DNA of 64,000 nt from Bog-473 sp963788585 (lineage in GTDB: Bacteria > Actinomycetota > Acidimicrobiia > Acidimicrobiales > RAAP-2). Location of the stretch: NCBI GenBank assembly GCA_963788585.1, contig CAWBHA010000004.1, forward strand, positions 248,001-312,000. Reading direction: 5' to 3'. The translations under genes were made by a program, and so were the position numbers. The notes under the pieces are model-generated. The model searched no databases, was not told the DNA's origin, and was given only the letters and a program-made list of their open reading frames with translations. Position 1 is the stretch's first letter. Every line of letters starts with the position of its first letter. Below, one piece after another: positions 24,736 through 33,754 of the stretch.

Positions 24736-25554
24736 ATGGTCGGGCGCGAGGACGCGGAGCCCTCGGTCACCATCGTCATCCCGGCCAAGAACGAGGCTCG
24801 CAACCTGCCCGACGTTCTCCAGAAGCTCCCGGAGGACTGCGAGCTGATCCTGGTCGACGGTAACTCGACCGACGACACGGTGAGCGTCGCCCGTTGGCTC
24901 CGACCCGACATCACGATCGTCCACCAGACACGCGAGGGCAAGGGGAACGCCCTGGCCTGTGGCTTTGCAGCGGCCAAGGGTGACTTCATCGTCATGATCG
25001 ACGCGGACGGGTCCAACGACCCCGGCGAGATCCCCGATTTCATCGATGCCCTGAAGGCGGGGGCCCACTTCGCAAAGGGATCCCGGTTCGTCGCCGGGGG
25101 TGGAAGCGACGACATCACGGCGATCCGTCGGGTCGGCAACTTCTGGCTCAACAAGGTCGTCAACGTGCTCTACGGGACCCGCTACACGGACCTGTGCTAC
25201 GGCTACAACGCCTTCCGGCGCGAGTGCCTCGACGCGATGCGACTGCCCGCGATCGACCTCGAGTGCGAGGACGGCGCGATGCTCTGGGGAGACGGGTTCG
25301 AGGTCGAGACGCTGATCAACGTGCGGATCGCCAAGGCGGGTCTCGAGGTGACCGAGGTGCCGAGCTTCGAGACCGAGCGCCAATTCGGCGCGAGCAACCT
25401 CAATGCGTTCTCCGACGGCATCCGGGTCCTGCGGACCATCCACTCGGAGCGCAAGGGCGCCCGGCGCATGGCGGCCCGCAACAAGGAGACGGTCCGCAAG
25501 CCCTGGTTGGAATCGGACGGCCGATTTCTCTCGCTGGGCGAAGAGTTCGGCTGA
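24736..25554 (+). CDS. Family 2 glycosyltransferase, polyprenyl-phosphate-sugar-synthase-like
   Basis: ATG 24736 gives 272 residues; GTG 24721 is in frame just upstream. The GT-A signature is VTIVIPAKNEARNLP at the N-terminus, LILVDGNSTDDTV, and the metal-binding VMIDADGSND. LCYGYNAFRRECL and EVETLINVRIAKAGLEVTEVP are typical of dolichyl/undecaprenyl-phosphate mannose or glucose synthases. No C-terminal membrane helices are seen, so it would work with a membrane partner or on its own at the membrane surface. A role in supplying a lipid-linked sugar to the GT-C-like membrane protein at 18536 is plausible but inferred. Confidence 0.85.
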   Translation: MVGREDAEPSVTIVIPAKNEARNLPDVLQKLPEDCELILVDGNSTDDTVSVARWLRPDITIVHQTREGKGNALACGFAAAKGDFIVMIDADGSNDPGEIPDFIDALKAGAHFAKGSRFVAGGGSDDITAIRRVGNFWLNKVVNVLYGTRYTDLCYGYNAFRRECLDAMRLPAIDLECEDGAMLWGDGFEVETLINVRIAKAGLEVTEVPSFETERQFGASNLNAFSDGIRVLRTIHSERKGARRMAARNKETVRKPWLESDGRFLSLGEEFG

Positions 25555-25605
25555 GTCTGCCAGCGACAGGGCGCCGAGGAGGGCACGCTCCTCGGGCCAG
25601 GATGG

Positions 25606-25823
25606 TCAGGCGGCGTCCCAACGATGGAGCAACCGCGCCCCTCGCCTGCCGGGGGCCTCGGCCACCGAGCGACCTGCTCCAGCGTGGTGAAGCGGCAGTC
25701 CACACAGAGACGCCCGAATGCCATCCCGGTTCCGGCGTGCCAACGCTCGCCCAGCCCGACCCTCGAAATCGGTGCCGCCCATCCGCAGCGGTGGCACACG
25801 CCGTGTCGTCGTTGTCGCTGCAT
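25606..25823 (-). pseudogene. Possible small zinc-ribbon protein, probably frameshifted
   Basis: Reading leftwards from ATG 25823, the frame gives MQRQRRHGVCHRCGW, then RVGLGERWHAGTG and FGRLCVDC. The two CxxC pairs are about 27 residues apart, as in a small zinc ribbon. The frame then has no stop of its own and runs on antisense through the GT2 gene. A neighbouring frame does stop at 25606. One indel between the second CxxC and 25606 would make a short gene of about 70 codons. I do not know the family, and chance cannot be excluded. Confidence 0.3.
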
Positions 25824-26088
25824 CCGTCTGATCCCGCGGGGACCCACTGGCCTCACCTTTGCGATACCCCCGTGCCACGCCGGGAAACTCCCGCGCCGCA
25901 CAGAGGGCCTCTCGGAACGTTTGAGCTGAGATTCCAGGCGGATTCTCCTGGTGCGGGCGTCTGTCCCTCGGCGGAGCGGGTACGGAAGTCGCCAATGACA
26001 CAGCCATCGAGTTTCACTGCGCTCCCTCCGATCCTGGCTCGGCTCGTCGTTTCGAACGCAGCCTTGTCCCCGTCCCTGTGGACGGTCT

Positions 26089-26097
26089 AGGAAGGAG
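26089..26097 (+). promoter_or_regulatory. Strong ribosome binding site fixing a GTG start
   Basis: AGGAAGGAG ends four bases before GTG 26102, supporting that start over the in-frame ATG at 26078, which has no such site. Confidence 0.65.
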
Positions 26098-26101
26098 CCG
26101 A

Positions 26102-26593
26102 GTGTTCGCAACGAATCACGTGCTGTCGGGTGTCGTCATCGGCCGACTCCTGGAGCGACGCCCCGTGGCGGCGTTCGTGATCGGCGTTGCCTCGCACCTT
26201 GTCCTCGACATGGTGCCGCACTGGGGCTGCCAACAGCGCACGGCCGACGACCGGGAGCGCTTTCTGCGCTACGCGCGGCGGGACGGCATCCTGGGCCTCG
26301 TCACGACGCTAGGCGCGATCGCCGCCGTGGATCGCAGCACGCGCGCCGCGACCCTGTCGGCCATCGCCGGGGCGACCTTGCTCGATGCCGACAAGCCCGC
26401 CGTCTATTTCTGGGGGCGCAACCCGTTCCCCCGGTCGGTCAGGCGCATCCATGCGCAGGCGCAGAACGAGTCGCCACAGGGGATGCCCAACGAGATCGCC
26501 TTCGGCGTGTCGTGCGCACTCGCCGACGCGCTCATCGCCGTGCAGAGCCGTCGCCGGCCGCGCCCTGGTCCGATGCGCCGTCCGATCGGGTGA
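26102..26593 (+). CDS. Small membrane protein, YdjM-like putative metal-dependent hydrolase
   Basis: The protein has 163 residues. GTG 26102 is chosen because of the AGGAAGGAG just upstream. The N-terminus, FATNHVLSGVVIGRLL, followed by VIGVASHLVLDMVPHWG, resembles the H-x-x-x and SHL-x-LD-x-x-PH pattern of the YdjM/DUF457 family of membrane-bound putative hydrolases. Hydrophobic stretches at about residues 20-40, 60-75 and 85-100 could span the membrane. A conserved role is not established for the family. It is the last plus-strand gene of the glycan region and converges on the frameshifted epimerase at 26649. Confidence 0.55.
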   Translation: MFATNHVLSGVVIGRLLERRPVAAFVIGVASHLVLDMVPHWGCQQRTADDRERFLRYARRDGILGLVTTLGAIAAVDRSTRAATLSAIAGATLLDADKPAVYFWGRNPFPRSVRRIHAQAQNESPQGMPNEIAFGVSCALADALIAVQSRRRPRPGPMRRPIG

Positions 26594-26618
26594 CCGCCCC
26601 GGCCTTCCGCCACCGATC

Positions 26619-26640
26619 GGTGCGGGGCCCGGGCCCCACC
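26619..26640. terminator. Possible bidirectional terminator hairpin between convergent genes
   Basis: GGGGCCCGGGCCCC (26624-26637) is a perfect palindrome in the 55-base gap between two convergent stops. It could form a GC-rich hairpin, but no T-run follows on either strand, so it would not be a classical intrinsic terminator. Confidence 0.35.
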
Positions 26641-26648
26641 CGCCAAGG

Positions 26649-27646
26649 TCAGGCCGCGTCAATCTTTCCGACGGCGCGGAACCAGGCGAGCGTCTGGGCC
26701 AACCCTTCGTCGAGACTGATGGGGCTGTAGCCGAGCCGCTTGTAAGTCTTGGAGTCCTCGAGGCGCTTGCGCGCGGGACTCCCCTTCGCCGCCTTCCGGG
26801 CGATCGCGATCAGGGTCGGCCCGAAGACCTGCAACAGCTCCGGGTCGTCGGACGGTTCGACGTCGAGGACGGCGCGGTCCAGCCCGGCGAGCCTGCCCAT
26901 CCGGGTGCACGCGTCCGCGGTGCTCACGACGTCCTCGGGCCGCCCATCGAGCATGTAGCGCTCCCCCGACACCCCCTTGTCGAGCGCCAGGATGCAGCCG
27001 CGGGCGATGTCCTCGCCGAAGACCCAGCTCACGGGGAACTTGAGGTACCGCTCGATGCGCCCACGTGCCGCCGACAGCAGGACGCGGTTGAAACTGGTCT
27101 TCCCGAGGGCGTTGCTCGCCACCGGTGAGGGCCCGAAGATGGCGCCGGGATGCGTGCTGACCACGTCCCTGCCCCGGGCGGCGCGGGCCATGGCGTCGTT
27201 GAACGCCGCCATCTTGGTCAGGGTGTAGGGGTCCTGACTGGGCGCGCGGTGACCGGTGCCTCTTCCCGGTCCAGACCGCCAGCAGTGTCGAAGAAGGTGC
27301 CGGTGCTCACCGCGACGACACGCCGCAGGTCGACGGCTTCCGCGGCGTCGAGCACGTTCTTGGTCCCCTCGACGTTGACGGCCTCGAAGTCGGCCATGTT
27401 CTGGCTGGCCCCGCCGAGCAGCGCGGCACAGTGGATCGCGGCGTCGCTGCCCTTCGCCGCCGCCACGACGGCCTCGGGATCCGTCACGTCGCCGGCGACG
27501 ACGTCGACGCCGATCGCCGTCAACGGCGCGGTGTCCGCGCTCGCCCGGGCGAGCGCGCGGACGGTGTCACCCCGCTCGACGAGGAGCTTGCAGATGTTGG
27601 CGCCGGCCAGCCCCGTGGCGCCGGTCACCAGGACCGTTTCGGGCAT
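26649..27646 (-). pseudogene. NAD-dependent epimerase/dehydratase (extended SDR), frameshifted
   Basis: Two adjacent frames make one protein. The first part, ATG 27646 to about 27240, has the Rossmann loop LVTGATGLAGANI, DVTDPEAVVAAAKGSDAAIHCAA and AVSTGTFFD with the catalytic-Ser region. The second part, about 27240 to 26649, has DPYTLTKMAAFND, HPGAIFGP and the C-terminal substrate domain. The shift lies in GCGCGCCCAGTCAGG (minus strand); one missing base there turns ARP-SQDPYTLTK into ARPVRTPTP and a stop. The catalytic YxxxK (YTLTK) sits just after the break, so the first product alone would be inactive. The gene follows the AhpD-like gene by two bases, in one transcription unit. The intact family acts on 3-beta-hydroxysteroids, nucleotide sugars or dihydroflavonol-like substrates. 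Confidence 0.75.
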
Positions 27647-27648
27647 CC

Positions 27649-28230
27649 CTACGAATGGAGCGCGGGCTCGTCGATCGCCGAGTCGACCTGATCGGGAGCG
27701 TAGGGAATGACGGGCGCGCCCTTCCCGAACACGTCGAGGGTGTGGATGAAGCGGTGCAGGCCCATTGAGTTCGCACAGGCGAACCCCAGCTCGATGATCT
27801 GCGCCGACGTGAAGTGCTCACCCAGCCGACGGTAGAACTCGTCGTCGATGGCGTGGTGGTCGGCCGAGAGGAGATCGAGGAATTCCACGGCCAGGCGCTC
27901 CTGGTCGTTCAGCTCCGCCCCACCGGGCGAGACGAGGCATGCGACGTCCTCCTCGGAAATCGAGTCGTGCTTGCGCGACTGCATGCAGGGTTGGCACTCG
28001 CCCAACTGGGCGCTGCGGATGCGCAGCAGCTCCAGGATCCTCCCGCCCAGGAGGGACTGCCGGCCCCATGTGGTCCGGGCCGCATTCGTCATCAAGATCT
28101 GCGAGGTCTTGTAGGCGAAGATCTGCAAGGGGATGGGCGTGGCGTAGAGGCCCTCGGCCACCCCCTCCTCGATGATCCGGCGTGGTTCGGGCGCCAGCTC
28201 CTCCATCGGAATCGGCTCGATTCTCGGCAC
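27649..28230 (-). CDS. Carboxymuconolactone decarboxylase/AhpD-like protein
   Basis: GTG 28230 gives 193 residues beginning VPRIEPIPMEELAPEP; the frame continues to 28443, but the extra N-terminus overlaps the divergent SDR promoter region and looks non-coding. The redox motif is GECQPCMQSRKHDS (C-x2-C-x4-H) in the helix where AhpD-type proteins keep their disulfide and proton relay. The helix after it, ISEEDVACL, and the later FTSAQIIELGFACA fit the CMD fold of all-alpha subunits. Members are peroxidase-like disulfide reductases or lactone decarboxylases; here the CxxC/H favours the AhpD type. It is followed after two bases by the frameshifted epimerase. Confidence 0.8.
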   Translation of the reverse strand: MPRIEPIPMEELAPEPRRIIEEGVAEGLYATPIPLQIFAYKTSQILMTNAARTTWGRQSLLGGRILELLRIRSAQLGECQPCMQSRKHDSISEEDVACLVSPGGAELNDQERLAVEFLDLLSADHHAIDDEFYRRLGEHFTSAQIIELGFACANSMGLHRFIHTLDVFGKGAPVIPYAPDQVDSAIDEPALHS

Positions 28231-28309
28231 TTGTCCCCCAAACCGTCCCGAGGTCCGACCCCGAGAGCTCTCCAACGTCGTCGACGTGCCTACTGTACTG
28301 TCGCCCCCC

Positions 28310-29122
28310 GTGCCAATCGACCCCTCGACCGCGTTGCTCACCGACCGCGTCGCGGTCGTGACCGGGGGAGGTTCGGGCATCGGCCGCGGCATCGCCCGGG
28401 GCTTCGCCGCGTTCGGCGCTCGGATCGCCATCTGGGAGCGCACGGCGGAGACCGCCGCCGCCGCCGGGGAGGAGGTGGGTGGCCTCGGGCTGCACGTCGA
28501 CGTCCGCGACGCCGACCAGGTCGATCATGCGCTCGGGCAGACACTGACCGAGCTCGGGCCGGTCAGCATCCTGGTGAACAACGCCGGCGGCGTGTTCCAT
28601 TCGCCGCTCCTCGAGACGACCGAGAACGGATGGGATGCCCTCTACCGGTCCAACCTGAAGCACGTCATCCTCTGCACGCAACGCGTGGCGCGGTCGATGG
28701 TCGAACACCAGCTGTCGGGCAGCATCATGAGCGTCACGTCGATCGAGGGGGTACGCGCCGCCCCGGGCTACGCGGCCTACGCGGCGGCCAAGGCCGGGGT
28801 GATCAACTACACCAAGACCGCCGCCCTGGAGCTGGCCCCCTACGCGATCCGGGTGAACGCCCTCGCCCCGGACATCACCTGGACCGAAGGGCTCGCGGCC
28901 ATCGCGCCGGACCCCGGGGGAATGCAGGAGCGCTTCGGCCAGACGGTGCCGATGGGCCGGGCCGGCCACGTCGACGAGATGGCCGGCGCCGCGGTGTTCT
29001 TGGCCTCGGACCTCTCCTCCTACGTCACGGGCCAGACCATCCACGTCGACGGCGGGACGCACGCCGCCAGCGGCTGGTATCACCATCCGGACAGCGGCGA
29101 GTACGTCCTCGGGCCCCGGTGA
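28310..29122 (+). CDS. Short-chain dehydrogenase/reductase
   Basis: GTG 28310 gives 270 residues; GTG 28286 is an alternative. The TGxxxGIG cofactor loop is VVTGGGSGIGRGI, then LVNNAGGVF (NNAG). The catalytic triad is S in MSVTSIEG, Y and K in YAAYAAAKAG (YxxxK), and the following INYTKTAALE helix. NALAPDIT corresponds to the usual PG-type loop with A-P. IHVDGGTHA is the C-terminal strand. It oxidises or reduces a hydroxyl or keto group with NAD(P); the substrate is unknown. It is divergent from the AhpD-like gene and convergent with a second SDR 4 bases away. Confidence 0.9.
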   Translation: MPIDPSTALLTDRVAVVTGGGSGIGRGIARGFAAFGARIAIWERTAETAAAAGEEVGGLGLHVDVRDADQVDHALGQTLTELGPVSILVNNAGGVFHSPLLETTENGWDALYRSNLKHVILCTQRVARSMVEHQLSGSIMSVTSIEGVRAAPGYAAYAAAKAGVINYTKTAALELAPYAIRVNALAPDITWTEGLAAIAPDPGGMQERFGQTVPMGRAGHVDEMAGAAVFLASDLSSYVTGQTIHVDGGTHAASGWYHHPDSGEYVLGPR

Positions 29123-29126
29123 CCGC

Positions 29127-29921
29127 TCAGCCGTCGCCCAGGCCGACGTGGGCCGACATGCCCCCGTCCACCGGGATCATCTGCCCTGTGATGTAGCGGG
29201 ACTCGTCCGAGGCCAGGAAGACCACGACGTCGGCGATGTCATCGGGCTCGCCCACCGACGGTGTCAGCGTGGCCTTGCTCAGCGAGGCCAGGATCTTGTC
29301 GTCCAGGTGCGCCCGCACCGCGTCGGTGATGACCAGGCCCGGCAGGATGGTGTTCACGCGGATGCCGTGCTTCCCGTGGCTCGTCGCCACGTACAGGGTC
29401 AGGGCGTTGACCCCCGCCTTCGACACGCCGTACGCGGTCCGCGTGCGGTCCCCCTTGAGCGAGGCGCCCGACGACATGTTGATGATCGACCCCCCGCCAC
29501 CGCGCACCATCTCGGGGACGGCGTGCTTGCAGGTCAGCATCTGGCTGCGGAGGTTGACCGCCATCGTCCGCTCCCAGACCTCCAGGGCCAGATCGGTCAC
29601 CGCGGTGTCCACGCTGAGGAAGTCCGAGTCGGTGAGGGCGGCATTGTTGTGCAGGACGTCGAGGCGTCCGAACTGGGACGTGGCCGCGCCGATGGCGGCG
29701 ACCACCTGCGCCTCCTCGGAGAGGTCGGCCCGGAACGCCGCCGCGGCCCGACCGCTGTCGCGGATCTCCGCCGCCGCCGCCTGGGCCGCCGCCTCGTCGA
29801 TGTCGACGACGAGCACGGCCGCTCCCGCCCGCGCCAGAGCGCGCGCCGACGCGCCACCGATGCCTCCCCCGCCGCCGGTGACGATGGCGACCCTGCCCTC
29901 GAGACGATCGCGGTGATCCAT
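29127..29921 (-). CDS. Short-chain dehydrogenase/reductase
   Basis: The protein has 264 residues and starts at ATG 29921. The cofactor loop is IVTGGGGGIGGAS, and the acidic VVDID at the end of strand 2 suggests NAD. NNAALTDSD replaces the common NNAG. The catalytic residues are S in INMSSGAS and Y/K in YGVSKAG. The loop ILPGLVITD and the strand GQMIPVDGGMSA are standard. It resembles classical SDRs of steroid and fatty-acid metabolism. It is divergent from the LLM oxidoreductase gene at 30068. Confidence 0.9.
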   Translation of the reverse strand: MDHRDRLEGRVAIVTGGGGGIGGASARALARAGAAVLVVDIDEAAAQAAAAEIRDSGRAAAAFRADLSEEAQVVAAIGAATSQFGRLDVLHNNAALTDSDFLSVDTAVTDLALEVWERTMAVNLRSQMLTCKHAVPEMVRGGGGSIINMSSGASLKGDRTRTAYGVSKAGVNALTLYVATSHGKHGIRVNTILPGLVITDAVRAHLDDKILASLSKATLTPSVGEPDDIADVVVFLASDESRYITGQMIPVDGGMSAHVGLGDG

Positions 29922-30067
29922 GTGTCCCTTCCTACTGGCCCGCGGTGCGACTGCGCCAAGAGGGCGATCGAACGCGAGCGCGGTCGGCGGCAGTACGGTG
30001 CCAGCATTCGAGTCCTCAAGCGGGGCGGGGCTGCACGCAGGAGCCAGACGAGAGACCGGGAGCGTCG

Positions 30068-30967
30068 ATGCGATTCATCCTTCAGTACCCCGAGGCCAGC
30101 GGGAGCGGGCTCGACCTGCTCGATGCCGGCGCGATCAGCCAGATGGCCGCGGCCGCGGAGCGGGCAGGGTGGGACGGCATCGCGTTGACCGAACACCCTG
30201 CGCCGAGCGCGAGCTGGCTCGAGTCAGGCGGTCACCAGAGCCTCGACCCCTTCGTCGCCCTGGCGTCGGCCGCGGGCGTCACCTCGTCGCTCGCGCTCGT
30301 CACGAACCTGAGCGTTATCCCCTATCGCAACCCGCTCCTGCTGGCCAAGAGTGCCGCCACGCTGAACCGCATGTCGGAGGGGCGTTTCTACATGGGCGCC
30401 GGGGCGGGCTATCTGAAGTCGGAGTACTTCGCCCTCGGGGTGGACTTCGGCGAGCGCAACGCGCTCTTCGAGGAGGCACTGCAGGTCATGCAGCTGCACT
30501 GGAGTGGCGAGGCCTTCGACTTCGAGGGTCGCCACTTCTCTGCCCGCAACATCCGTGCCCTCCCCGCACCGCGCGATAACCGGGTCCCCATTTGGATGGG
30601 TGGCAACTCGGACACCGCGCTCAAGCGTGCCACGCGGTATGCGGACGGGTGGATGCCCATGGGGGCGCCCGCCTCGGTGGCCAAGACCGCCCGGACGCCG
30701 CCGGTCACGACACCAGAACAGTTGCGGGAGCGCCTCGGGGCCCTCAAGCGGTTCGCCGGCGAGCGCTACGAGCAGCTGGAGCTGATTCTCAGCTACTCGG
30801 GGCCCAGCCTCGCCCATTTCGAACGTGACGCGGAGCAGATCCGCCAGCGGCTCGGCGAAATGGACGAGATGGGTGTCGACTGGACGATCATCGGGCCGCC
30901 CTGGTCACCCGCTCCCGGACCTGTCGAGTGGCTCCAGGCCTTCGGCGCCACCTTCCTCGAGGGGTGA
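30068..30967 (+). CDS. LLM-class (luciferase-like, probably F420-dependent) oxidoreductase
   Basis: ATG 30068, preceded by GGGAG at 30058-30062, gives 299 residues. The TIM-barrel signature is AERAGWDGIALTEHP near residue 35, RNPLLLAKSAATLNRMSEGRF with GMGAGYLK-like glycines (YMGAGAGY), and VPIWMGGNSDTALKRATRYADGW, the phosphate-binding block of luciferase-like monooxygenases. Members use F420 or FMN and oxidise or reduce small organic molecules. In actinobacteria F420 is the commoner cofactor, but the sequence alone does not decide. Placed among SDRs, it suggests lipid or steroid-like substrates (inference). Confidence 0.85.
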   Translation: MRFILQYPEASGSGLDLLDAGAISQMAAAAERAGWDGIALTEHPAPSASWLESGGHQSLDPFVALASAAGVTSSLALVTNLSVIPYRNPLLLAKSAATLNRMSEGRFYMGAGAGYLKSEYFALGVDFGERNALFEEALQVMQLHWSGEAFDFEGRHFSARNIRALPAPRDNRVPIWMGGNSDTALKRATRYADGWMPMGAPASVAKTARTPPVTTPEQLRERLGALKRFAGERYEQLELILSYSGPSLAHFERDAEQIRQRLGEMDEMGVDWTIIGPPWSPAPGPVEWLQAFGATFLEG

Positions 30968-31064
30968 CCTCCAGGGCGCGGTCCTCCGCTGCCCTCCCCG
31001 CCATCCGGTCTGACCAGGCAGGACGCACGCGCTCAAGTCGTTCCGAGGTCCGTCCGACACTCCC

Positions 31065-31370
31065 ATGAGGACACCCAGGACCCTCCGGGTCCGTCCGAGT
31101 GACGCCATGGCAGAAATGATCCTCGACACCTCGACCCACTGGCGCAGGCGGCTCGCCGCCGCTTTCGCGCTGAGCATCCTTACGGGCTGGGGGGCCTACG
31201 CCGGCACGTACAAGGTCCTGACCATGATCTCGGAACCGGCGCCCGCCGCCGGGGTGGCTCCGGTGAAGGCCGTGAGCCCGGTGCTCCCACCCGCACCCTC
31301 GCCGGTGGCGCCGGTGGCGCCGGTGGCGACGCCGGCGACCGCGGCGACGCCGGCAACGGCCACGCACTGA
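31065..31370 (+). CDS. Small single-helix protein with Ala/Pro-rich tail
   Basis: The protein has 101 residues from ATG 31065; ATG 31107 would give 87. One hydrophobic helix (LAAAFALSILTGWGAYAGTY) follows a basic THWRRR, and then the tail is almost only Ala, Pro, Val and Thr. It could be a membrane-tethered peptide with an outside tail. No family is recognised. It is convergent with the histidine kinase gene across about 70 bases. The low-complexity end makes the coding call modest. Confidence 0.45.
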   Translation: MRTPRTLRVRPSDAMAEMILDTSTHWRRRLAAAFALSILTGWGAYAGTYKVLTMISEPAPAAGVAPVKAVSPVLPPAPSPVAPVAPVATPATAATPATATH

Positions 31371-31439
31371 CCGGAAGCGCGGAGATCGCCGTCAGCGCCC
31401 GCTCGACCGGATGGGGTTGCGCGGTCTCGTCCGCGCAGG

Positions 31440-32912
31440 TCAGGCCGGCGCGGGGAGGCCCGTGGGAGCGGGGACCGGCAGGGGCCAGCGGCGCAGCGTG
31501 ACCACGAAGCGGGAACCGCCGGAGACGCCGAGAGGCGACTCCGCCCTCACCGACGCGTCCATGGCGGCGGCCAGTTCGGCCACGATGGCCAACCCGAGCC
31601 CGGAGCCCATCCGCCGGTTGGGCCCACGGTCGGCCTGGTAGAAGCGCTCGAACACCCGCTCGAGGTCGCCCCGCGCGATCCCGGGCCCGTCGTCGTCCAC
31701 GGTGATGACACACGCCCCCGTCTCGGGAGCGTCGGTCACCGTCACCGTGACCGTGCTGCGGGCGAAGGCCAGGGCGTTCTCGAGCAGGTTGGCCAAGAGC
31801 TGGGCGAGCCGGTCGGGATCCGCCGTGACGGGCCGCGGCGGAAGCGGGGCGGCCGGCTGCCCGAGGACGGCATCGGTGACGGCACCGTCGGCCGAGCCGG
31901 GCAGGCGCAGCTCGAGGGCGACGCCACGCGCGGCCGCGGTCGGGCGGAACCCCTCGGTGGTCGTCGCCACCACCTCTCCGGCGTTGGTCGGCCGCAGGGA
32001 GATCGACATCTGGCGCGCCTCGAGCTTGGTGAGATCCAGAAGGTCGCCCACGAGGCGCTCGAGCCGGCGCGACTCGGCGATGATGACCTCGGCCGCGTGG
32101 CCGCTGTCCTCGATCGCGCCGTCTTGGATCGCCTCGGCGTATCCGCGGATCGAGGTGAGGGGCGTGCGCAGGTCGTGCGAGACGGCCAGCAGGAGATGGC
32201 GCTCCCGGGCGCGGCCGTCCTCGAGACTCTTGGCCATGTCGTTGATGGAGCCGGCCAGCGAGGCGAACTCGGGATAGTCGTGGGGGTGGACCGGCACGCG
32301 GCTCGTCAGCTCGCCCGCCGCGATGCGGCCCGTCACCTCCATGGCCTCGACCAGGGGGCGGGCCATACGTCGGCTCAACTGCCAGGCCACCAGCGCGGCC
32401 ACCAGGAGCGCCGCGCCACCCGCGATGATGAAGTAGCCCCAGCTGGGCCCGAGGTCGCCGACGTCGCGGGTGAGCAGGATGGCGAACGTGCCCTCGAAGC
32501 CCACCCGGGTGCGGCGGTCGATGCGCTCCCGGAGCTCTTCGGAGAGCGACACGGGCGCCACCGCGTAGACGAGGTTGTCCCTGCGCCCCGAGGTCGTCTG
32601 CCCCGCCTGCACCGCGTCCACGTCGAGGTCGTTCGGCGTCAGGCCGTCGGGGAGCGCCGTCACCACGTTGCCGAGGCGATCGATGTCGATGACGTCGGCG
32701 TCCTCGAGCTTGAGGGTGCGGCGAAAGACCTTCAGGACGGTGAGCGACTGCGACCCGATCCTCGACGACGTCAGCGAGTCGGCCTCGGTGACCAGCTCCT
32801 GCTGGGCCTGGTGGCGCGCCACGTTGCGCGTGAGGATCAGGCTGCCGGCGCCGGCGATGACGAGGACGACGGCCACGAGGCCGACCATGGCCAGCATCAA
32901 GCGGCGCCGCAT
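31440..32912 (-). CDS. Membrane sensor histidine kinase
   Basis: The protein has 490 residues. There is an N-terminal helix (residues 6-28), an outside sensor region of about 130 residues, and a second helix around 160-180. A HAMP domain follows (MARPLVEAMEVTGRIAAG), then the dimerisation helix with the phospho-acceptor His246 in AVSHDLRTPLTSIRGY. The ATPase lobe has the N box LANLLENALAFA, the G1 box DDDGPGIARGDLE, the F box VFERFY, and the G2 box GSGLGLAIV. It is the sensor of the response regulator three bases upstream in the same unit. The outside domain has no recognised ligand fold, so the signal is unknown. Confidence 0.95.
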   Translation of the reverse strand: MRRRLMLAMVGLVAVVLVIAGAGSLILTRNVARHQAQQELVTEADSLTSSRIGSQSLTVLKVFRRTLKLEDADVIDIDRLGNVVTALPDGLTPNDLDVDAVQAGQTTSGRRDNLVYAVAPVSLSEELRERIDRRTRVGFEGTFAILLTRDVGDLGPSWGYFIIAGGAALLVAALVAWQLSRRMARPLVEAMEVTGRIAAGELTSRVPVHPHDYPEFASLAGSINDMAKSLEDGRARERHLLLAVSHDLRTPLTSIRGYAEAIQDGAIEDSGHAAEVIIAESRRLERLVGDLLDLTKLEARQMSISLRPTNAGEVVATTTEGFRPTAAARGVALELRLPGSADGAVTDAVLGQPAAPLPPRPVTADPDRLAQLLANLLENALAFARSTVTVTVTDAPETGACVITVDDDGPGIARGDLERVFERFYQADRGPNRRMGSGLGLAIVAELAAAMDASVRAESPLGVSGGSRFVVTLRRWPLPVPAPTGLPAPA

Positions 32913-32915
32913 CCG

Positions 32916-33593
32916 TCAGCCGAACCGGTAACCGACGCCCCACACCGTGGCCAGCGGGAGGTCGGTCCCGAGCTTCTTGCGCAGCTGCGCCACGTGGACG
33001 TCGACGGTCCGCTCGTCGCCGTACCAGTCGGTGCCCCAGACGCCATCCAGCAGCTGTTGGCGCGAGAGGGCGAGGCCGGCGTTGCCGGCCAGGAAGGCGA
33101 GCAGGTCGAACTCCCGGGTGGTCAGGGCCACCACCTCGCGGCCCCGGCGCACCTCGCGGCGGCGCAGGTCGACCTCGAGGTCACCCACGGTCACGACGTC
33201 CTTGGGGGGCGGGCCTTCGCGGGTACGGCGCAGAATGGCGCGTACCCGAGCGATGAGCTCGCGTGGCGAGAAGGGCTTCACGAGGTAGTCGTCCGCCCCC
33301 AGCTCGAGGCCGAGGATGCGGTCCACCTCGTCGTCGCGGGCGGTGAGGAAGAGGACGGGGACGGTGCTGCGGGCGCGTATCTCGCGGCAGACTTCGAAGC
33401 CGTCGCGGGTTCCCGGCAGGCCGACGTCGAGGACGACGATGGCGGGGTTCTCCCGCGAGAAGACCTCGAGTCCCCGCTCGCCGTCGGCCGCCAACAACAC
33501 GCGATAGCCCTCGCGCCGGAGGTACAGGTCCACCAGGTCGGCGATGTTCGGGTCGTCCTCGACGACGACCACCGTCCCGTTCTCCGCGCTCAC
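32916..33593 (-). CDS. OmpR/PhoB-family response regulator
   Basis: The protein has 225 residues. The receiver has acidic residues in VVEDDPNIA, phospho-acceptor D56 in IVVLDVGLPG, T in LFLTARDD and K106 in YLVKPFSPRE. The winged-helix effector at residues 130-225 contains LTTREFDLLAFLA, LLDGVWGTD and RTVDVHVAQLRKKL, the recognition helix, and ends GVGYRFG. It is first in a two-gene unit with the kinase. No direct-repeat operator could be assigned by eye in the 423-base region upstream. Confidence 0.95.
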   Translation of the reverse strand: MSAENGTVVVVEDDPNIADLVDLYLRREGYRVLLAADGERGLEVFSRENPAIVVLDVGLPGTRDGFEVCREIRARSTVPVLFLTARDDEVDRILGLELGADDYLVKPFSPRELIARVRAILRRTREGPPPKDVVTVGDLEVDLRRREVRRGREVVALTTREFDLLAFLAGNAGLALSRQQLLDGVWGTDWYGDERTVDVHVAQLRKKLGTDLPLATVWGVGYRFG

Positions 33594-33754
33594 GGCTCAA
33601 GCCTCGCACCTCCCGCACCCCGAATTGCCGGAATGCCCCCATCCCTCACAGAACCCTCACGTTTGACCAACACCGGGATCACCCGGGGGCCGCAGGATGG
33701 TGCCAGCACGGTGCGACGTCCCCGCGTGGGGACCGGGCGAGAGCGCCGGCGCAG

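Larger units (their letters stand above)
25555..26101. other. 547-base region with a possible degraded zinc-ribbon ORF
   Basis: There is no convincing plus-strand gene. The minus strand carries the candidate described at 25606-25823. The last 15 bases hold the ribosome binding site of the gene at 26102. Nothing else is recognisable. Confidence 0.5.
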
